Assembly (NCBI GenBank): GCA_005877365.1
Contig: VBPP01000282.1
Span: 1 to 5,371, forward strand
Direction of reading: 5' to 3'
Source: Nitrososphaerota archaeon
GTDB taxonomy: Archaea; Thermoproteota; Nitrososphaeria; Nitrososphaerales; Gagatemarchaeaceae
DNA length: 5,371 nt
Below, one piece after another: positions 4,975 through 5,371 of the stretch (positions are counted from its first letter, which is position 1; every line of letters starts with the position of its first letter). A model generated the notes under the pieces. It searched no databases. It was not told the origin of the DNA and saw only the letters and a list, made by a program, of their open reading frames with translations. The translations under genes and the position numbers were made by a program.

Positions 4975-5371
4975 CAGACGAAAATTCTTGAAGATGCTGG
5001 GTGCGGGAACCGGGGTTATGGCGGCAGGAGTTCTCATTCCCGGCGGAGTACTGACAAGCGGCCGCGTGTTTCAGACAGGTAAGAACAAGCTGAAGTTCCG
5101 TGCCGTAGGCGGACTTCCACAGGGCGCATTTCCGAGCTACGCTTCATACGTAATAGAGGGAACTATCGACCTTAGGACTCACTCGGGGGTCGCTACGAAG
5201 AACGTTTTCGCTGGACCGCCCGAGGCTATGAGCACGATCGCACTTCCCGGGTTATCTCGAACCATTCGCATAACCGAGGTGGAAGACTCTGGTAGCGTCC
5301 TGAGAGTAAGAGGTGTCGTGGACGACAGGTCGCTGTTGCGTAATGGCGAAAATCCTTACGTCGACATAACC
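4961..5371 (+). CDS. Twin-arginine (Tat) exported protein of unknown function, N-terminal part
   Basis: The first 137 codons are visible before the right edge cuts the gene. The N-terminus is a Tat signal: NRRKFLKMLGAG (residues 5-16), with the Arg6-Arg7 pair, Phe9-Leu10 and Lys11 of the consensus, followed by a hydrophobic stretch to about 31 rich in Gly and Ala. The protein is therefore expected to cross the membrane already folded. No clear signal-peptidase site is visible, so it may stay anchored. The mature part (GTIDLRTHSGVATKNVF at 67-83, TIRITEVEDSGSVLRVRGVV at 101-120) alternates polar and hydrophobic residues, like a beta-rich domain, but I do not recognise the family. The ATG overlaps the end of the restored DUF4331 frame by 14 bases, which indicates one transcription unit and likely translational coupling. 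Confidence 0.8.
   Translation, partial: MNKINRRKFLKMLGAGTGVMAAGVLIPGGVLTSGRVFQTGKNKLKFRAVGGLPQGAFPSYASYVIEGTIDLRTHSGVATKNVFAGPPEAMSTIALPGLSRTIRITEVEDSGSVLRVRGVVDDRSLLRNGENPYVDIT

Overview
The window looks archaeal. Several start codons are GTG or TTG. AT-rich TATA-like boxes lie about 25-36 bases upstream of predicted starts, which fits leaderless or short-leader transcription. Two + strand starts at the right-hand end instead have good archaeal Shine-Dalgarno sites (GGAGGA, GGTGA), and arginine is often coded by AGG/AGA. The gene content and the style of the DUF4331 protein suggest a Thaumarchaeota (Nitrososphaerota)-like or related mesophilic lineage. No marker gene is present, so the phylum is an inference.

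Left part (1-1349, minus strand): two multi-pass membrane transporters lie head to tail. A drug/metabolite-type (EamA) permease comes first in transcription and seems to lack its last helix. A DHA2-type MFS exporter follows and runs off the left edge.

Middle (1350-2563): a sparse stretch. It holds a small charged protein on the minus strand with a convincing TATA box, a doubtful 84-residue reading frame, and a three-helix membrane protein on the plus strand.

Right part (2564-5371): an M24/creatinase-fold protein on the minus strand that has lost three of the five metal ligands of the family. It is divergent from a plus-strand pair made of a DUF4331 protein and a twin-arginine-exported protein cut by the right edge. 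The DUF4331 gene carries an apparent one-base deletion near 4798. Its conserved C-terminal end continues in another frame to 4974, where it overlaps the exported protein's start by 14 bases.

The DUF4331/Tat pair is probably one transcription unit. The DUF4331 protein has no signal peptide while its neighbour has a Tat signal. I see no CRISPR array, tRNA, rRNA or insertion sequence. The points most worth checking are the frameshifted DUF4331 gene and its link to the Tat protein, and the metal-site loss in the M24 protein.
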